Notes: a model not told the origin generated them from the letters alone. A stretch of DNA of 64,000 nucleotides from Pontibacter virosus (GCF_003096355.1 NZ_QEKI01000006.1:124001-188000); one strand, 5' to 3'. Positions 8,567-18,188 are shown, counted from the first letter of the stretch. Made by a program: numbers and translations.

Positions 8567-9616
8567 TTAATGAAAGGCTAATGTTCTTGGAACAGGGTGC
8601 AAAATCTTGAATACCAGTTCCTTTAAAATTTCTGATTCACTCATATCGCCACCACTTATGCCCTTCACCTGCAGGTCGGCCACCCGGATATGATGAATGA
8701 TATCCACCACGCGCATAAGCGGAAACACCCGTAGCGCCAGCATGTACTCCTTTACCAGGAAGCCCCGGTTGCCCAGGCTCTTTCTGACCCCGGACTCTGA
8801 CTTATCAGCGGACTGGTGCAGAGTTAAAAGTTTGGTGAAAAACGTAAAGAGCAGACTCAGGTTAGGTATAAGCGGATTATTTTTTGGATTCGCCTCAAAA
8901 TACTGGATGATCCGGTTAGCTTTGAGCGCATCCTGTGCGATAAGAGCCGACTGTAGTTCAAAAATATTGTACTCCTTGCTGATGCCCACATTTTCCTGCA
9001 CCACGCGCTCGTCTATTGCCTGGCCGGGTTGTAGGTTAATCAGCAGTTTGTCGATCTCATTGGACTGGCGCGATAGGTCCGCTCCGATAAACTCGCTGAG
9101 CAGCAGCACGGCTTTGGGGCTGATCTGCACGCCTTTGCTTTTCACATAACTCGTAATCCACGCAGGAATCTGGTTGTCATACAGCTTCTTGGTGGTCAGC
9201 AGCACAGCATGTTTCTGAACCACTTTGCCCAGCGACTTTCGCCCGTCGAGGCTCTTGTGCTTGTGACAAAACACCAGTATGGTAGAGGGCAGCGGGTTTT
9301 GCAAGTAGGTCTCCAACTGTCTGACCCCTTCTTCACGCTCCAAATCCGCAATGCTTTGGGCCTCCTTCACGATCACGACCTGCCTTTCGGACATCATCGG
9401 GAAACGTTTGGCCTGCAGCAGCACCGTGGCCACATCCACATCCTTGCCATACACCACTACCTGATTAAAGCCTTTTTCGTGCTCCTGCAGCGCGTTTGCC
9501 TCGATAAAGTCAGCGATCTGGTCAATGTAAAAAGGCTCCTCCCCCTGCAGAAAATACACAGGGGCAAACTGCCTTTTCTTTAATTGCTCCATTATGCCCT
9601 CTGGGGTGTGCGACAT
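8567..9616 (-). CDS. holA: DNA polymerase III delta subunit
   Basis: 349 residues, normal for HolA. The N-terminus (FAPVYFLQGEEPFYIDQIAD) is the delta-subunit ATPase-fold start, with FPMMSERQVVIVKEAQ a little further on. The C-terminal collar region includes SLLFTFFTKLLTLHQ. HolA opens the sliding clamp within the replicative clamp loader. The start is the ATG at 9616; Met9 is a possible alternative. It is transcribed away from the exonuclease gene and is the only gene in its unit, with a 230-base gap before the TPR operon. Confidence 0.93.
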   Translation of the reverse strand: MSHTPEGIMEQLKKRQFAPVYFLQGEEPFYIDQIADFIEANALQEHEKGFNQVVVYGKDVDVATVLLQAKRFPMMSERQVVIVKEAQSIADLEREEGVRQLETYLQNPLPSTILVFCHKHKSLDGRKSLGKVVQKHAVLLTTKKLYDNQIPAWITSYVKSKGVQISPKAVLLLSEFIGADLSRQSNEIDKLLINLQPGQAIDERVVQENVGISKEYNIFELQSALIAQDALKANRIIQYFEANPKNNPLIPNLSLLFTFFTKLLTLHQSADKSESGVRKSLGNRGFLVKEYMLALRVFPLMRVVDIIHHIRVADLQVKGISGGDMSESEILKELVFKILHPVPRTLAFH

Positions 9617-9662
9617 GGCGTTGCTCAGGTATAAATAGGTGATCGGTCAGGTATACAGACAT

Positions 9663-9670
9663 CAAATATA
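9663..9670 (-). promoter_or_regulatory. Promoter -7 element for holA
   Basis: Minus-strand TATATTTG, a perfect TAnnTTTG match, 47 bases upstream of the holA start. Two AGGTATA motifs lie between it and the gene. Confidence 0.45.
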
Positions 9671-9766
9671 CAGGTATCTGCGTTTCAAATGAAAGGCAGA
9701 TTGGCCAAAAAAAGAATAAACTTCCAATATGTTCGGACCATCCTGAATATTGTCTAATTTAGTAAA

Positions 9767-10486
9767 GTGAACGCCTATCTCCTGTTTGTTGATACCGAAA
9801 CGTCCGGTTTGCCCAAGGATTGGAGCATGCCCTACTCGGCACGCGACAACTGGCCACATATTGTACAGGTTGCCTGGGAAATCTATACCCGCCAGGGCGA
9901 GCTGGTTAAGTCTCGTAACTTCTATATAAAGCCTTCCGATTACGAAATGAGCTCTGTTTCAGAGCGCATTCATGGCATCAGCCTGGCGTTTCTGGAAGAG
10001 AACGGGGCCGGTCGCTTCGACGCCCTTCACACCTTGCAGCAGGATCTTACTCACTTTCAGCCACTGGTCGTGGGCCATTTTATGCAACTGGATTATAAAA
10101 TGCTCGGCCTTGGTTTCTACAGGGCGGGTCTCGACAATCCCCTTGAACAATTGCCTACTTTCTGCACCATGCTCGCTTCCAAACACTTTGTGCGAGAGGC
10201 ACGGCACCGCCACCTGCGTCTGGGCGAACTGTATATGCGCCTTTTCGGAGAGCCTTTACAGCATGAGCACAATGCACTCATAGATGCCCAAGCCACAGCC
10301 CGTTGCTTTTTTGAACTGTGGCACAAAGGTGATATTGATGAGCACAGCATACGTCTACAGCAGGAACCACCTCCTCCACTGCCGCTCCGCCGAAGGCCGC
10401 GCAGTTACCGCCGAAAGTTACTTTATCTGGCGGGATTCCTGCTAGTTTTTTGTCTCCTATACCTGATCGCTCTGTTAATGCTATGA
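9767..10486 (+). CDS. DnaQ-fold 3'-5' exonuclease with C-terminal membrane anchor
   Basis: 239 residues from a GTG start (MNAYLLFVDTETSG); no in-frame ATG gives a complete domain. All five DEDDh residues are visible: Asp9 and Glu11, Asp109 in GHFMQLDYKML, and His168 and Asp173 in HEHNALIDAQATA. After residue 200 comes a Pro/Arg-rich stretch and one strongly hydrophobic helix (about 218-239), so the enzyme is probably tethered to the inner membrane with its catalytic domain in the cytoplasm, which is uncommon for this fold. The stop overlaps the start of the DUF294 gene (ATGA), so the two are probably translated together. The substrate is unknown and may be DNA or a small nucleotide. Confidence 0.85.
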   Translation: MNAYLLFVDTETSGLPKDWSMPYSARDNWPHIVQVAWEIYTRQGELVKSRNFYIKPSDYEMSSVSERIHGISLAFLEENGAGRFDALHTLQQDLTHFQPLVVGHFMQLDYKMLGLGFYRAGLDNPLEQLPTFCTMLASKHFVREARHRHLRLGELYMRLFGEPLQHEHNALIDAQATARCFFELWHKGDIDEHSIRLQQEPPPPLPLRRRPRSYRRKLLYLAGFLLVFCLLYLIALLML

Positions 10487-12387
10487 CCCCGAAATACGAA
10501 TTTCTGAAAACTGTAAAACCTTTTGACCTGTTGCCGGACGAGGTGCTGCAGGGAGTTGCCGAATTGCTGCAGGAGGTGCATTACCCGAAAGACCACCTCC
10601 TATACCTGCAGGATGAAACGAAGCTGCGGGGAGTCGACCTGATCATGCGGGGTGAATATGAGGTCTTTTTTTATGACAGTGAGCAGAACAAAAGGCTTGT
10701 AACCCATTATGGAAACGGCTCCTGCTTCGGGGGTGCCTCGATCCTGCTCAACCGACGCCGCTCGTTCCGAACGGTCATTGCAAAGAAAGGCACCGTCATC
10801 TACACCCTGCACCGCAAAGAGTTTTTAGCGCTGTGCCAGGCCTACGAAGCATTTTTCCATCATTTCACGACAGCGTACGGACGCCGTATGCTTGACGAGG
10901 AGTACGCCCATTTCATCAGACCATCACGCATACAACCCGAAAACAGTATAGCTGCTGATCAGCTTTACTCCCGCAAGCTGGAAACCATCGAACCCCGTGC
11001 CATCATCGCCTGTACCGGCAGCACAACTATTGCGGAGGCTGCCCAATTGATGGTGAACCAAAAAGTAAGCTGCCTGTTTGTGCAAGACGGCCAAGGTCTG
11101 ATCAAAGGCTACATCACGGACCTGACCCTGCGCAACAATGTGGTGGCCCGGCAAGTGCCTTATTCCCAGGCCGTGCAAGAGATCATGGATCAACCCATTG
11201 TCTCGATCGGAGCGCAAGCCTATATCTATGAAGCGGTGCTGCTCATGTTTCAGACCCGGGCCCGCTATTTATTGATAGCAGACGAAACTGGCTATACTGG
11301 CTTTATTAGCCGAAATAAATTGCTCAGCAGCCTGGCACAGTCACCTTTCATGTTCATTCAGTCCGTCAAACTGGCCAGGAGTATGCCTGAACTAAAGCAG
11401 CGCTGGCAAAAAGTGCCCGAACTGGTGTACCAATTGCTCAACCGGGGCGTGAAGTCTGAGATCGTGAACCAGGTGATCACCACCGTAGCCGATACGATTG
11501 CCATTAACGTCATTGAGGGTGTGATCGCGGAAATGGGGCAACCACCTGCCAGGTTTGTGTTCATGGTTCTGGGTAGCGAGGGCCGAAAGGAGCAAACGTT
11601 GCGCACCGACCAGGACAATGCCATCATCTATGAAGACAAGGCCAACGAGCAGCGCGAGCTCGTGCGGGAATACTTCCTAGCCTTTGCCTCCACCGTGTCG
11701 GAACGGCTGGATCATATTGGCTTTAGCTTTTGCGAGGGTGGCTTTATGGCGAAGAACTCAAAATGGACCCACTCCCTTTCCCACTGGAAGCGCAACTACA
11801 GCAACTGGCTGCAGGAGTCCGATCCTGAGGCGGTACTGAAAATTGCTACCTTCTTCGACTGCCGCTTCTTATATGGCGAAAAGGCCATTATGGACGAACT
11901 GAAAGCTTTTCTGCATGAGGAGTTGGAGAACCCAAAGTATATCTTCCTGCATCACATGGCCCAGAATGCTCTCCAGTACGTGCCTCCGCTTACGTTCTTC
12001 AACACCATCAGGACGTTCAGCAAAGGCAGTCAGCAGGTATTCAACCTCAAAAAGACCATGACCCCAATTGTAGACCTGGTCAGGGCCTATGCACTGCGTA
12101 ATCGCATTTTCCTAACCAACACCGGTGAGCGACTGGAGGCACTTTCCCAAATGGGCATTTTCACAGAAAAAGAACACCAGGTGCTGTTGCAGGCCTATTA
12201 TTACCTGATGGGCATGCGACTCAAAAAGCAGGCGATCCAGATCATTGATGATCGCAAGGAGCCTGACAACCTGCTCGACCCTAAAACCCTAACTAAGATA
12301 GAGCAGGTTACGCTGAAAGAGATATTTAAGGTCATCAGTGATTTCCAGACCAAAATAAGAGTCGGTTTTATGGAAACACTTTATTAG
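10483..12387 (+). CDS. CNMP-CBS-DUF294 nucleotidyltransferase-like protein
   Basis: 634 residues from the ATG at 10483; an in-frame TTG further upstream lies inside the exonuclease gene. Domains in order: a cyclic-nucleotide-binding fold (about 10-140), two CBS motifs (about 170-285), a DUF294/GlnD-like nucleotidyltransferase (about 315-450) and a DUF294 C-terminal helical domain. The transferase motif is intact: GSEGRKE at 364-370, with the metal-binding pair Asp376 and Asp378 in RTDQDNA. This family often lies next to a DnaQ-type exonuclease in bacteria, as here. I infer a ligand-controlled nucleotidyl transfer whose product or target is handled by the exonuclease; no biochemical role can be read from the sequence. 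Confidence 0.85.
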   Translation: MTPKYEFLKTVKPFDLLPDEVLQGVAELLQEVHYPKDHLLYLQDETKLRGVDLIMRGEYEVFFYDSEQNKRLVTHYGNGSCFGGASILLNRRRSFRTVIAKKGTVIYTLHRKEFLALCQAYEAFFHHFTTAYGRRMLDEEYAHFIRPSRIQPENSIAADQLYSRKLETIEPRAIIACTGSTTIAEAAQLMVNQKVSCLFVQDGQGLIKGYITDLTLRNNVVARQVPYSQAVQEIMDQPIVSIGAQAYIYEAVLLMFQTRARYLLIADETGYTGFISRNKLLSSLAQSPFMFIQSVKLARSMPELKQRWQKVPELVYQLLNRGVKSEIVNQVITTVADTIAINVIEGVIAEMGQPPARFVFMVLGSEGRKEQTLRTDQDNAIIYEDKANEQRELVREYFLAFASTVSERLDHIGFSFCEGGFMAKNSKWTHSLSHWKRNYSNWLQESDPEAVLKIATFFDCRFLYGEKAIMDELKAFLHEELENPKYIFLHHMAQNALQYVPPLTFFNTIRTFSKGSQQVFNLKKTMTPIVDLVRAYALRNRIFLTNTGERLEALSQMGIFTEKEHQVLLQAYYYLMGMRLKKQAIQIIDDRKEPDNLLDPKTLTKIEQVTLKEIFKVISDFQTKIRVGFMETLY

Positions 12388-12413
12388 GATACACAGCAAC
12401 AAGAAAGAAGCAC

Positions 12414-14990
12414 ATGCAATTTAGCCCACGGTCAGGTATAGCCCTGTTATTTTTGATCCTGTTAGGTGCCAGCCTGTCGGCATATGGACAAGCTACTAAT
12501 CCAGTTTATGTTGACAAGCAAGGTGTACTGCGTTGGCAGAAAGGAAACGCCGAGGCTAATTTTTTTGGGGTAAACTATACCGTCCCCTTTGCCTACGGCT
12601 ACCGTTCACACAAAGCTTTAGGTATAGATCCTGAACAGGCTATAGACCAAGATGTTTACCACATGGCTCGGCTCGGTTTTAACGCCTTCCGGGTGCATGT
12701 GTGGGACACCGAGATCAGTGATTCATTGGGTAATTTGCTGGAGAACGAACACCTGCGACTCTTTGACTACCTGATCCACAAACTGAAGGAGCGGAACATC
12801 AAAATCCTAATCACCCCGATCGCCTTCTGGGGTCCTGGCTATCCCGAACCTGATTACAAGACCGGAGGTTTTTCAAGCATTTACAACAAGCAGCAGGCCG
12901 TCACAGAAGAGGCTGCCTTTCAGGCGCAGGAACGCTTCCTGGCCCAGTTCTTTCAGCATGTCAACCCCTACACTAAGGTCACCTACCAAAACGACCCGGA
13001 CGTGATCGCGACCGAGGTAAACAACGAGCCGCATCATACCGGCCCGAAAGAGCGGGCAACCGAATACGTGAACCGTATGGTGAAAGCCATGCGTGGCACA
13101 GGCTGGACCAAGCCGATTTACTACAACATCAGCGAATCGCCGCGCTATGCTGATGCGGTTTCCAAAGCTAACATCGACGGGGTGAGTTTTCAGTGGTACC
13201 CAACGGGGCTGGTTGCAAACCGAACCCTGCAGGGCAATTACCTGCCCCACGTGGACAGGTATAACATCCCCTTTGACACCATACCTTCCTTTGCGAACAA
13301 AACGCGCATGGTCTACGAGTTTGACGCAGGTGATATCGCCTCGCCCACCATGTATCCTGCGATGGCCCGGAGTTTCCGGGAAGCAGGCTTTCAGTGGGCC
13401 ACGCAGTTCGCCTACGACCCCATGGCTACAGCCTATGCCAACACCGAATACCAAACCCACTACGTCAACCTGGCCTATACTCCTGAAAAAGCCATCAGTC
13501 TGCTCATCGCCTCAAAGGCATTCCAGAAATTACCCCGACTGAAAAACTATGGCGCATACCCTGCCGACAGCTTGTTCGATGTATTTCGTGTGAGCCACCG
13601 GCAGCAGTTGAGCGAAATGAACAGCCCGCGGGAGTTCTATTATGCTAATACAACATACACTAAACCCGTCAAGCCGAACAAACTTCAGCGGCTAGCCGGC
13701 GTGGGAAATTCTCCGGTTGTGCAATACGGTGGCCGGGGAGCCTATTTTTTGGACAAGCTGGAAAGCGGCGTATGGCGGCTCGAAGTAATGCCCGATGCTA
13801 TACCTGTCGGCGACCCCTTTGCGAAAGCTTCGCCACAGAAAGAGGTAGTGCGCATTCAGTGGCGAGCCCATACCATGCAGGTGCAGCTCCATGATTTGGG
13901 TGATGCTTTTGTCATTGAGGCTTTGAATAAAAACAACAGGTATAGCACCAAAGCCAGCAATGGCAGCTTTAAGATACAGCCTGGTACCTACCTGCTTGTT
14001 AGGGATGGCAAAAGGTATAAGCGCAGCCAAAGCAGTATCCATCACCTACAGTTCCATGAGTTTGTAGCCCCTCAGCCACGGTCTACTAATCCAACTGTCT
14101 ATCATCAACCAAAGCAGGAAGTAACAGCTAACAAACCCCTGTACATCAGTGCTGTAGTAACAGGTATAGAACCGGGTGACAAGGTGACGCTATTGATGAA
14201 CAACTTCTCAGGGGTATGGAAAACTGTTGATATGCAGGAGAAAGCAGCTTATGCCTGGCAGGCCGAAGTACCAGCTGACATCCTGACGCCCGGCCTGGTG
14301 CAGTACCGAATCCTGGTGCAGAAAGGTGACGATGATCTTACCACCTTCCCGGGTGGCCACAAGGGCGATCCACACGCCTGGGATTATCACGAGCAGGACT
14401 ACTGGCAAATGAGAGTAGCCGCAGAAAACAGCGCGTTGGAGCTATTCAATGCTGCCCAAGACCGCAATTTGATAGTATACCATAATCTCTGGCGCCCCGA
14501 AGAGCGGCAGTTAATCACCACCGGCACTCCAGGCCAAATGGCAATTAAACTAAGTCGACCGAGCCTGAGCGAAGAAGAACCAATTATTGCCTGGCAGCAC
14601 TTCGTTGGCCACCAGCTGCAAAACAGACAAACTGAGCTGTCGGGTTACAAGCGCCTTGTTGTGAAAGCACGAACAGAAAACAGTGCGCCCTTACAAATGA
14701 AAGTCACTTTCATCACAAAAGACGCCACTGCCTTTTCGGCTACTGTGGAGCTTGAGCAGCAGCTACAGGATATCGAAATTCCCCTGGATTCCTTCTCACC
14801 GGATAATTTCATACTGCTACCAAGGCCTTACCCTGGTTTCCATCCTTTTCGGTTCCAGTCCGGCACGGCAGGTAAACTTAACCTGAGCCACGTTGAAAAA
14901 ATAGAAGTTTCTATCGGCCAAGGTATAGCTCCTGCTGCTTACGGCAAGCCCTATACCTTTGAGGTATCCTCGGTGTGGCTTACGCCATAG
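12414..14990 (+). CDS. Secreted clan GH-A glycoside hydrolase (GH5-like)
   Basis: 858 residues. A signal peptide (cleavage near SAYGQ, about residue 26) precedes a TIM-barrel domain to about residue 380. The clan GH-A signatures are present: NNEP with the probable acid/base Glu205, and VYEFDAGD with the probable nucleophile Glu302. Two or three beta-rich domains follow, one binding-module-like at about 540-660 and another at the C-terminus with a jelly-roll-like pattern. It probably acts in the periplasm or outside the cell on a beta-linked glycan; the family and substrate cannot be fixed from sequence. It follows the DUF294 gene by 26 bases and may share its transcript. It holds six exact copies of the AGGTATAG/CTATACCT octamer. 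Confidence 0.75.
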   Translation: MQFSPRSGIALLFLILLGASLSAYGQATNPVYVDKQGVLRWQKGNAEANFFGVNYTVPFAYGYRSHKALGIDPEQAIDQDVYHMARLGFNAFRVHVWDTEISDSLGNLLENEHLRLFDYLIHKLKERNIKILITPIAFWGPGYPEPDYKTGGFSSIYNKQQAVTEEAAFQAQERFLAQFFQHVNPYTKVTYQNDPDVIATEVNNEPHHTGPKERATEYVNRMVKAMRGTGWTKPIYYNISESPRYADAVSKANIDGVSFQWYPTGLVANRTLQGNYLPHVDRYNIPFDTIPSFANKTRMVYEFDAGDIASPTMYPAMARSFREAGFQWATQFAYDPMATAYANTEYQTHYVNLAYTPEKAISLLIASKAFQKLPRLKNYGAYPADSLFDVFRVSHRQQLSEMNSPREFYYANTTYTKPVKPNKLQRLAGVGNSPVVQYGGRGAYFLDKLESGVWRLEVMPDAIPVGDPFAKASPQKEVVRIQWRAHTMQVQLHDLGDAFVIEALNKNNRYSTKASNGSFKIQPGTYLLVRDGKRYKRSQSSIHHLQFHEFVAPQPRSTNPTVYHQPKQEVTANKPLYISAVVTGIEPGDKVTLLMNNFSGVWKTVDMQEKAAYAWQAEVPADILTPGLVQYRILVQKGDDDLTTFPGGHKGDPHAWDYHEQDYWQMRVAAENSALELFNAAQDRNLIVYHNLWRPEERQLITTGTPGQMAIKLSRPSLSEEEPIIAWQHFVGHQLQNRQTELSGYKRLVVKARTENSAPLQMKVTFITKDATAFSATVELEQQLQDIEIPLDSFSPDNFILLPRPYPGFHPFRFQSGTAGKLNLSHVEKIEVSIGQGIAPAAYGKPYTFEVSSVWLTP

Positions 14991-15024
14991 GCAATTACAG
15001 TCCGCTAATCTGCCAACTCTTTCC

Positions 15025-15032
15025 TATATTTG
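15025..15032 (+). promoter_or_regulatory. Promoter -7 element for tyrS
   Basis: TATATTTG, a perfect TAnnTTTG match, 29 bases upstream of the tyrS ATG and just after the glycosidase stop codon. Confidence 0.6.
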
Positions 15033-15060
15033 CCCCTGAACTGACGATTTTTACGCTTAC

Positions 15061-16365
15061 ATGAATCTGATAGAAGAATTAAGATGGAGAGGCATGCTCC
15101 ACGATTTCATGCCTGGTACAGAAGAGCAACTGGCATCCGGTATGACTACTGGTTATATCGGTTTTGACCCAACGGCATCCTCGCTGCACATTGGCAACCT
15201 GGCTACGATCATGCTGCTGGTGCATCTGCAGCGTGCTGGTCACAAGCCCATCGCACTGGTAGGTGGCGCCACCGGCATGATCGGCGACCCATCCGGCAAA
15301 TCGGCCGAGCGGAACCTGCTCGACGAAGCAACCCTTCAGGCTAACCTGGCAGGTATAAGAAAGCAGTTAGAGAAGTTCCTGGACTTCAATTGCGGTAATA
15401 ACGCTGCTGAGATCGTGAACAATTACGACTGGTTCAAAGATTTCAGCTTCCTGGGTTTTCTGCGTGAGGTGGGCAAACACCTTACGGTGAATTACATGAT
15501 GGCCAAAGACTCCGTGAAGAAGCGCATCAGTGCCGACGAAGAAGGTAACCGTGCCGAAGGCCTTTCATTCACTGAGTTCTCTTACCAACTGATTCAGGGT
15601 TACGATTTCTACCATCTTTACAAGAATAAGAACGTGCGTCTGCAGATGGGTGCTTCGGACCAGTGGGGCAATATCACGACGGGCACCGAACTGATCCGCC
15701 GCATCGACGATGGCAAAGCCTTCGCTCTGGTGGGTAAACTGGTGACGAAATCAGATGGTACTAAATTTGGCAAGTCCGAGGGTGGCAACGTGTGGCTCGA
15801 TCCGGCTTACACCTCCCCTTACAAGTTCTACCAGTTCTGGCTCAACTTGTCGGATGAAGAGGCCGAAAAGCTGATCAAGGTATATACATTGTTGCCACAG
15901 GACGAGATTGCGCGCTTAACCGAAGAGCACAAACAAGCCCCGCATTTGCGTGTTTTGCAAAAAGCCCTGGCTAAAGATGTTACAATTCGTGTGCATTCTG
16001 AAGAAGATTACAAATCAGCTGTCGATGCATCTGAAATTTTATTTGGAAAAGGCGATTTAGAGACCTTAAAAGGCCTAAAAGAGGACGTTTTGCTGTCTGT
16101 GTTTGAGGGTGTGCCGCAAATAGAAGTAAGCAAAAGCAACTACGTAGGGGCAGCCACAGTAAGCGATCTGCTTTCTGACGTAACAGAGGGCAAGATTTTC
16201 GAATCGAAAGGAGAAGCCAAGCGAATGATCAAGAATGGCGGCGTGAGTATCAACCGCCAGAAGATACAAGGCACGGAAGAGCCTGTAAATTACGAACTGC
16301 TGCAGGAGAAATACCTGGTGGTGCAGAAAGGAAAGAAAAACTACTTCCTTATTTCCGTTAACTAA
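15061..16365 (+). CDS. tyrS: Tyrosyl-tRNA synthetase
   Basis: 434 residues, normal for bacterial TyrRS. It attaches tyrosine to tRNA-Tyr in the cytoplasm. The class I signature HIGN is at 43-46, and the KMSKS-type loop KFGKS at 235-239. The tyrosine pocket segment [10 protein letters not shown] is around 196-205, and the C-terminal S4 RNA-binding domain ([14 protein letters not shown]) is in the last 70 residues. The start codon follows the promoter by a short leader, and a very strong terminator lies 16 bases after the stop. Confidence 0.98.
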   Translation: MNLIEELRWRGMLHDFMPGTEEQLASGMTTGYIGFDPTASSLHIGNLATIMLLVHLQRAGHKPIALVGGATGMIGDPSGKSAERNLLDEATLQANLAGIRKQLEKFLDFNCGNNAAEIVNNYDWFKDFSFLGFLREVGKHLTVNYMMAKDSVKKRISADEEGNRAEGLSFTEFSYQLIQGYDFYHLYKNKNVRLQMGASDQWGNITTGTELIRRIDDGKAFALVGKLVTKSDGTKFGKSEGGNVWLDPAYTSPYKFYQFWLNLSDEEAEKLIKVYTLLPQDEIARLTEEHKQAPHLRVLQKALAKDVTIRVHSEEDYKSAVDASEILFGKGDLETLKGLKEDVLLSVFEGVPQIEVSKSNYVGAATVSDLLSDVTEGKIFESKGEAKRMIKNGGVSINRQKIQGTEEPVNYELLQEKYLVVQKGKKNYFLISVN

Positions 16366-16380
16366 CTCACTAACAAGTAG

Positions 16381-16428
16381 ATACCAACAAAAAAGGTGGT
16401 CTTTTCAGACCACCTTTTTTGTTGGTAT
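16381..16428. terminator. Bidirectional terminator between tyrS and hc1
   Basis: A perfect 22-bp inverted repeat with a 4-base loop (left arm 16381-16402, right arm 16407-16428) that includes A-runs and T-runs, so it can end transcription from both convergent genes. Confidence 0.9.
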
Positions 16429-16443
16429 TGTGCTTTAAGAAGC

Positions 16444-16635
16444 TTATTTCTTCTCAGGAGTGCTGTTTTTCATGTCCTGAACTTCCTTACGGATGTCCTG
16501 CGCCATGTTTTTCAGGTCTTGCATACCTTTACGTACACGTGTACCAGCTGCTGCATTGTTCTTGTCATAGAATTTTTCGAAGTCAGCTTCAAGTGACATT
16601 ACAAGGTCCTTGAGTTTGCTAAAGTTGTTGTTCAT
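16444..16635 (-). CDS. Histone H1-like protein Hc1
   Basis: 63 residues, Lys/Glu/Asp/Met-rich and predicted all-helical, with FSKLKDLVMSLEADFEKFYD followed by a Lys-rich half (RVRKGMQDLKNMAQDIRKEV). This matches the short Hc1/histone H1-like proteins common in Bacteroidota, which were named for chlamydial Hc1 and are thought to bind DNA. The protein lacks the Ala/Lys-rich tail of chlamydial Hc1. It is a single-gene unit convergent with tyrS. Confidence 0.8.
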   Translation of the reverse strand: MNNNFSKLKDLVMSLEADFEKFYDKNNAAAGTRVRKGMQDLKNMAQDIRKEVQDMKNSTPEKK

Positions 16636-16741
16636 TTGAGGTGTTTATTATAGTGAAACATTTGTTTTTACTGCTCCAATATACACATTAAATGATAACA
16701 TGCAAAGATTAGCAAACTTTAATATATGCCTCTAAAGCAAA

Positions 16742-17980
16742 TTAAACAGATACTGTTGACTTAGAGTATAGGCCTTTATCTAGTTTTTGTGCAATCTTTT
16801 CAAAAGCGTCGATTGTCTCTTTCACATCGTCCAAGGTATGCACAGCTGTTGGGATAAGGCGCAGCATGATCACATCTTTCGGGACAACCGGATACACCAC
16901 GATAGAGCAGAAAATGTTGTAGTTCTCACGCAGATCGAGAGTCAATTGAGTGGCATCCGGAATCTGGCCGTTCAGGAATACTGGTGTAACTGGTGACTCT
17001 GTTGTACCGATGTTGAAGCCTTTTTCGCGCAGACCTGTCTGCAGGGCGTTTACCACTTCCCACAGTTTGTCTTTCAGTTCAGGCTTGGTGCGCAGCAGTT
17101 CCAATCGCTTGATAGCACCCACCGTTAGTGGCATTGGCAGTGACTTGGCAAAGATCTGGGAACGCATGTTGTACCGAAGGTACTCTACCACCTGCTCGTC
17201 GGCGGCCACAAAGGCACCGATGCTGGCCATAGACTTGGCGAAAGTCGAGAAGTAAACGTCGATCCCGTCCTGGCAATCCAGGTGTTCACCTGTACCGGCA
17301 CCGGTCTTACCCATGGTACCGAATCCGTGTGCGTCGTCAACAAATAGTCTGAACTGGAATTTCTTCTTCAGCTCCACCACTTCTTTCAGCTTGCCCAGGT
17401 TACCTGACATACCGAACACACCTTCCGTGATCACCAGAATGGCGCCACCTGTGTTTTCGGCCCAGCGTGTAGCGCGCTCCAGCTGTTTCTCAAGGCTGGC
17501 CATGTCGTTGTGCGAGTACACAAACCGTTTGCCCTGGTGCAGGCGCACACCGTCAATGATACAGGCATGCGATTCAGCGTCGTACACAATCACGTCATGG
17601 CGATCTACCAGCGCATCGATGATGGACACTACTCCCTGATAACCGAAGTTAAGCAACAGGGCGTCGGGCTTCTGCACAAACTCAGCCAGTTCCGACTCCA
17701 GTTTCTCGTGCAGGTTAGAATTCCCAGACATAATACGGGCACCCATTGGATAGGCCATACCCCACTCAGCAGCGGCATCAGCGTCAGCTTTGCGCACTTC
17801 CGGGTGATTAGCCAGACCCAGGTAGTTGTTAAGGCTCCAGGTAAGTACTTCCTTGCCCCTAAACTTCATGCGCGGAGCGATCTCCCCTTCAAGCTTTGGA
17901 AACGTGAAATAGCCATGCGCATAATGTGAGTGGCTGCCTAACGGACCTCTGTTGGTCAACAACTTTTCAAATAAATCCAC
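16742..17980 (-). CDS. PLP-dependent alpha-oxoamine synthase (SPT/CapA-like)
   Basis: 412 residues of the fold-type I alpha-oxoamine synthase family. Visible landmarks are His138 (cofactor-stacking) in DAESHACI, DDAHG at 215-219, and the Schiff-base Lys249 in STFAKSMASIGAF. Members condense an amino acid with an acyl thioester and release CO2. The AKSMASIGAF context is closer to serine palmitoyltransferase than to BioF or Kbl. In Cytophagales the product may be 3-ketosphinganine from serine or the sulfonolipid base precursor from cysteate (CapA-type). No other lipid gene is nearby to decide. It has its own well-formed promoter upstream. Confidence 0.85.
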   Translation of the reverse strand: MDLFEKLLTNRGPLGSHSHYAHGYFTFPKLEGEIAPRMKFRGKEVLTWSLNNYLGLANHPEVRKADADAAAEWGMAYPMGARIMSGNSNLHEKLESELAEFVQKPDALLLNFGYQGVVSIIDALVDRHDVIVYDAESHACIIDGVRLHQGKRFVYSHNDMASLEKQLERATRWAENTGGAILVITEGVFGMSGNLGKLKEVVELKKKFQFRLFVDDAHGFGTMGKTGAGTGEHLDCQDGIDVYFSTFAKSMASIGAFVAADEQVVEYLRYNMRSQIFAKSLPMPLTVGAIKRLELLRTKPELKDKLWEVVNALQTGLREKGFNIGTTESPVTPVFLNGQIPDATQLTLDLRENYNIFCSIVVYPVVPKDVIMLRLIPTAVHTLDDVKETIDAFEKIAQKLDKGLYSKSTVSV

Positions 17981-18064
17981 CTTGTGTTTAATTAAGTTTC
18001 GGGATAATTTAAGGTTATGATATAGTAAGTTATACTATATTTTCAGTTCTGAGTATAATGCCTG

Positions 18065-18095
18065 CAAATTTATGATTTTATAGATTCATAAACAA
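18065..18095 (-). promoter_or_regulatory. Complete Bacteroidota promoter for the SPT-like gene
   Basis: On the minus strand, TTG (18093-18095), a 20-base spacer, then TAAATTTG (18065-18072). This matches both the -33 and -7 consensus elements at the preferred spacing, about 85 bases before the start codon. Confidence 0.65.
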
Positions 18096-18136
18096 TTTCT
18101 AATACTCCTCCCTTCCCTTTTTCGGCAGCTCATTTT

Positions 18137-18144
18137 TAAGTTTG
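18137..18144 (+). promoter_or_regulatory. Promoter -7 element for accC
   Basis: TAAGTTTG, a perfect TAnnTTTG match, 45 bases upstream of the accC ATG. It is divergent from the SPT-like promoter about 65 bases away. Confidence 0.5.
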
Positions 18145-18188
18145 CCTGTTATACTGTTTCTTTGAAGAAAATAAAGCTTAGCTGCAGC

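Noticed and set aside
10450..10482. A longer N-terminus for the DUF294 protein from TTG
   Set aside because: It lies inside the exonuclease gene, and the ATG at 10483 gives the usual domain start and an ATGA overlap.
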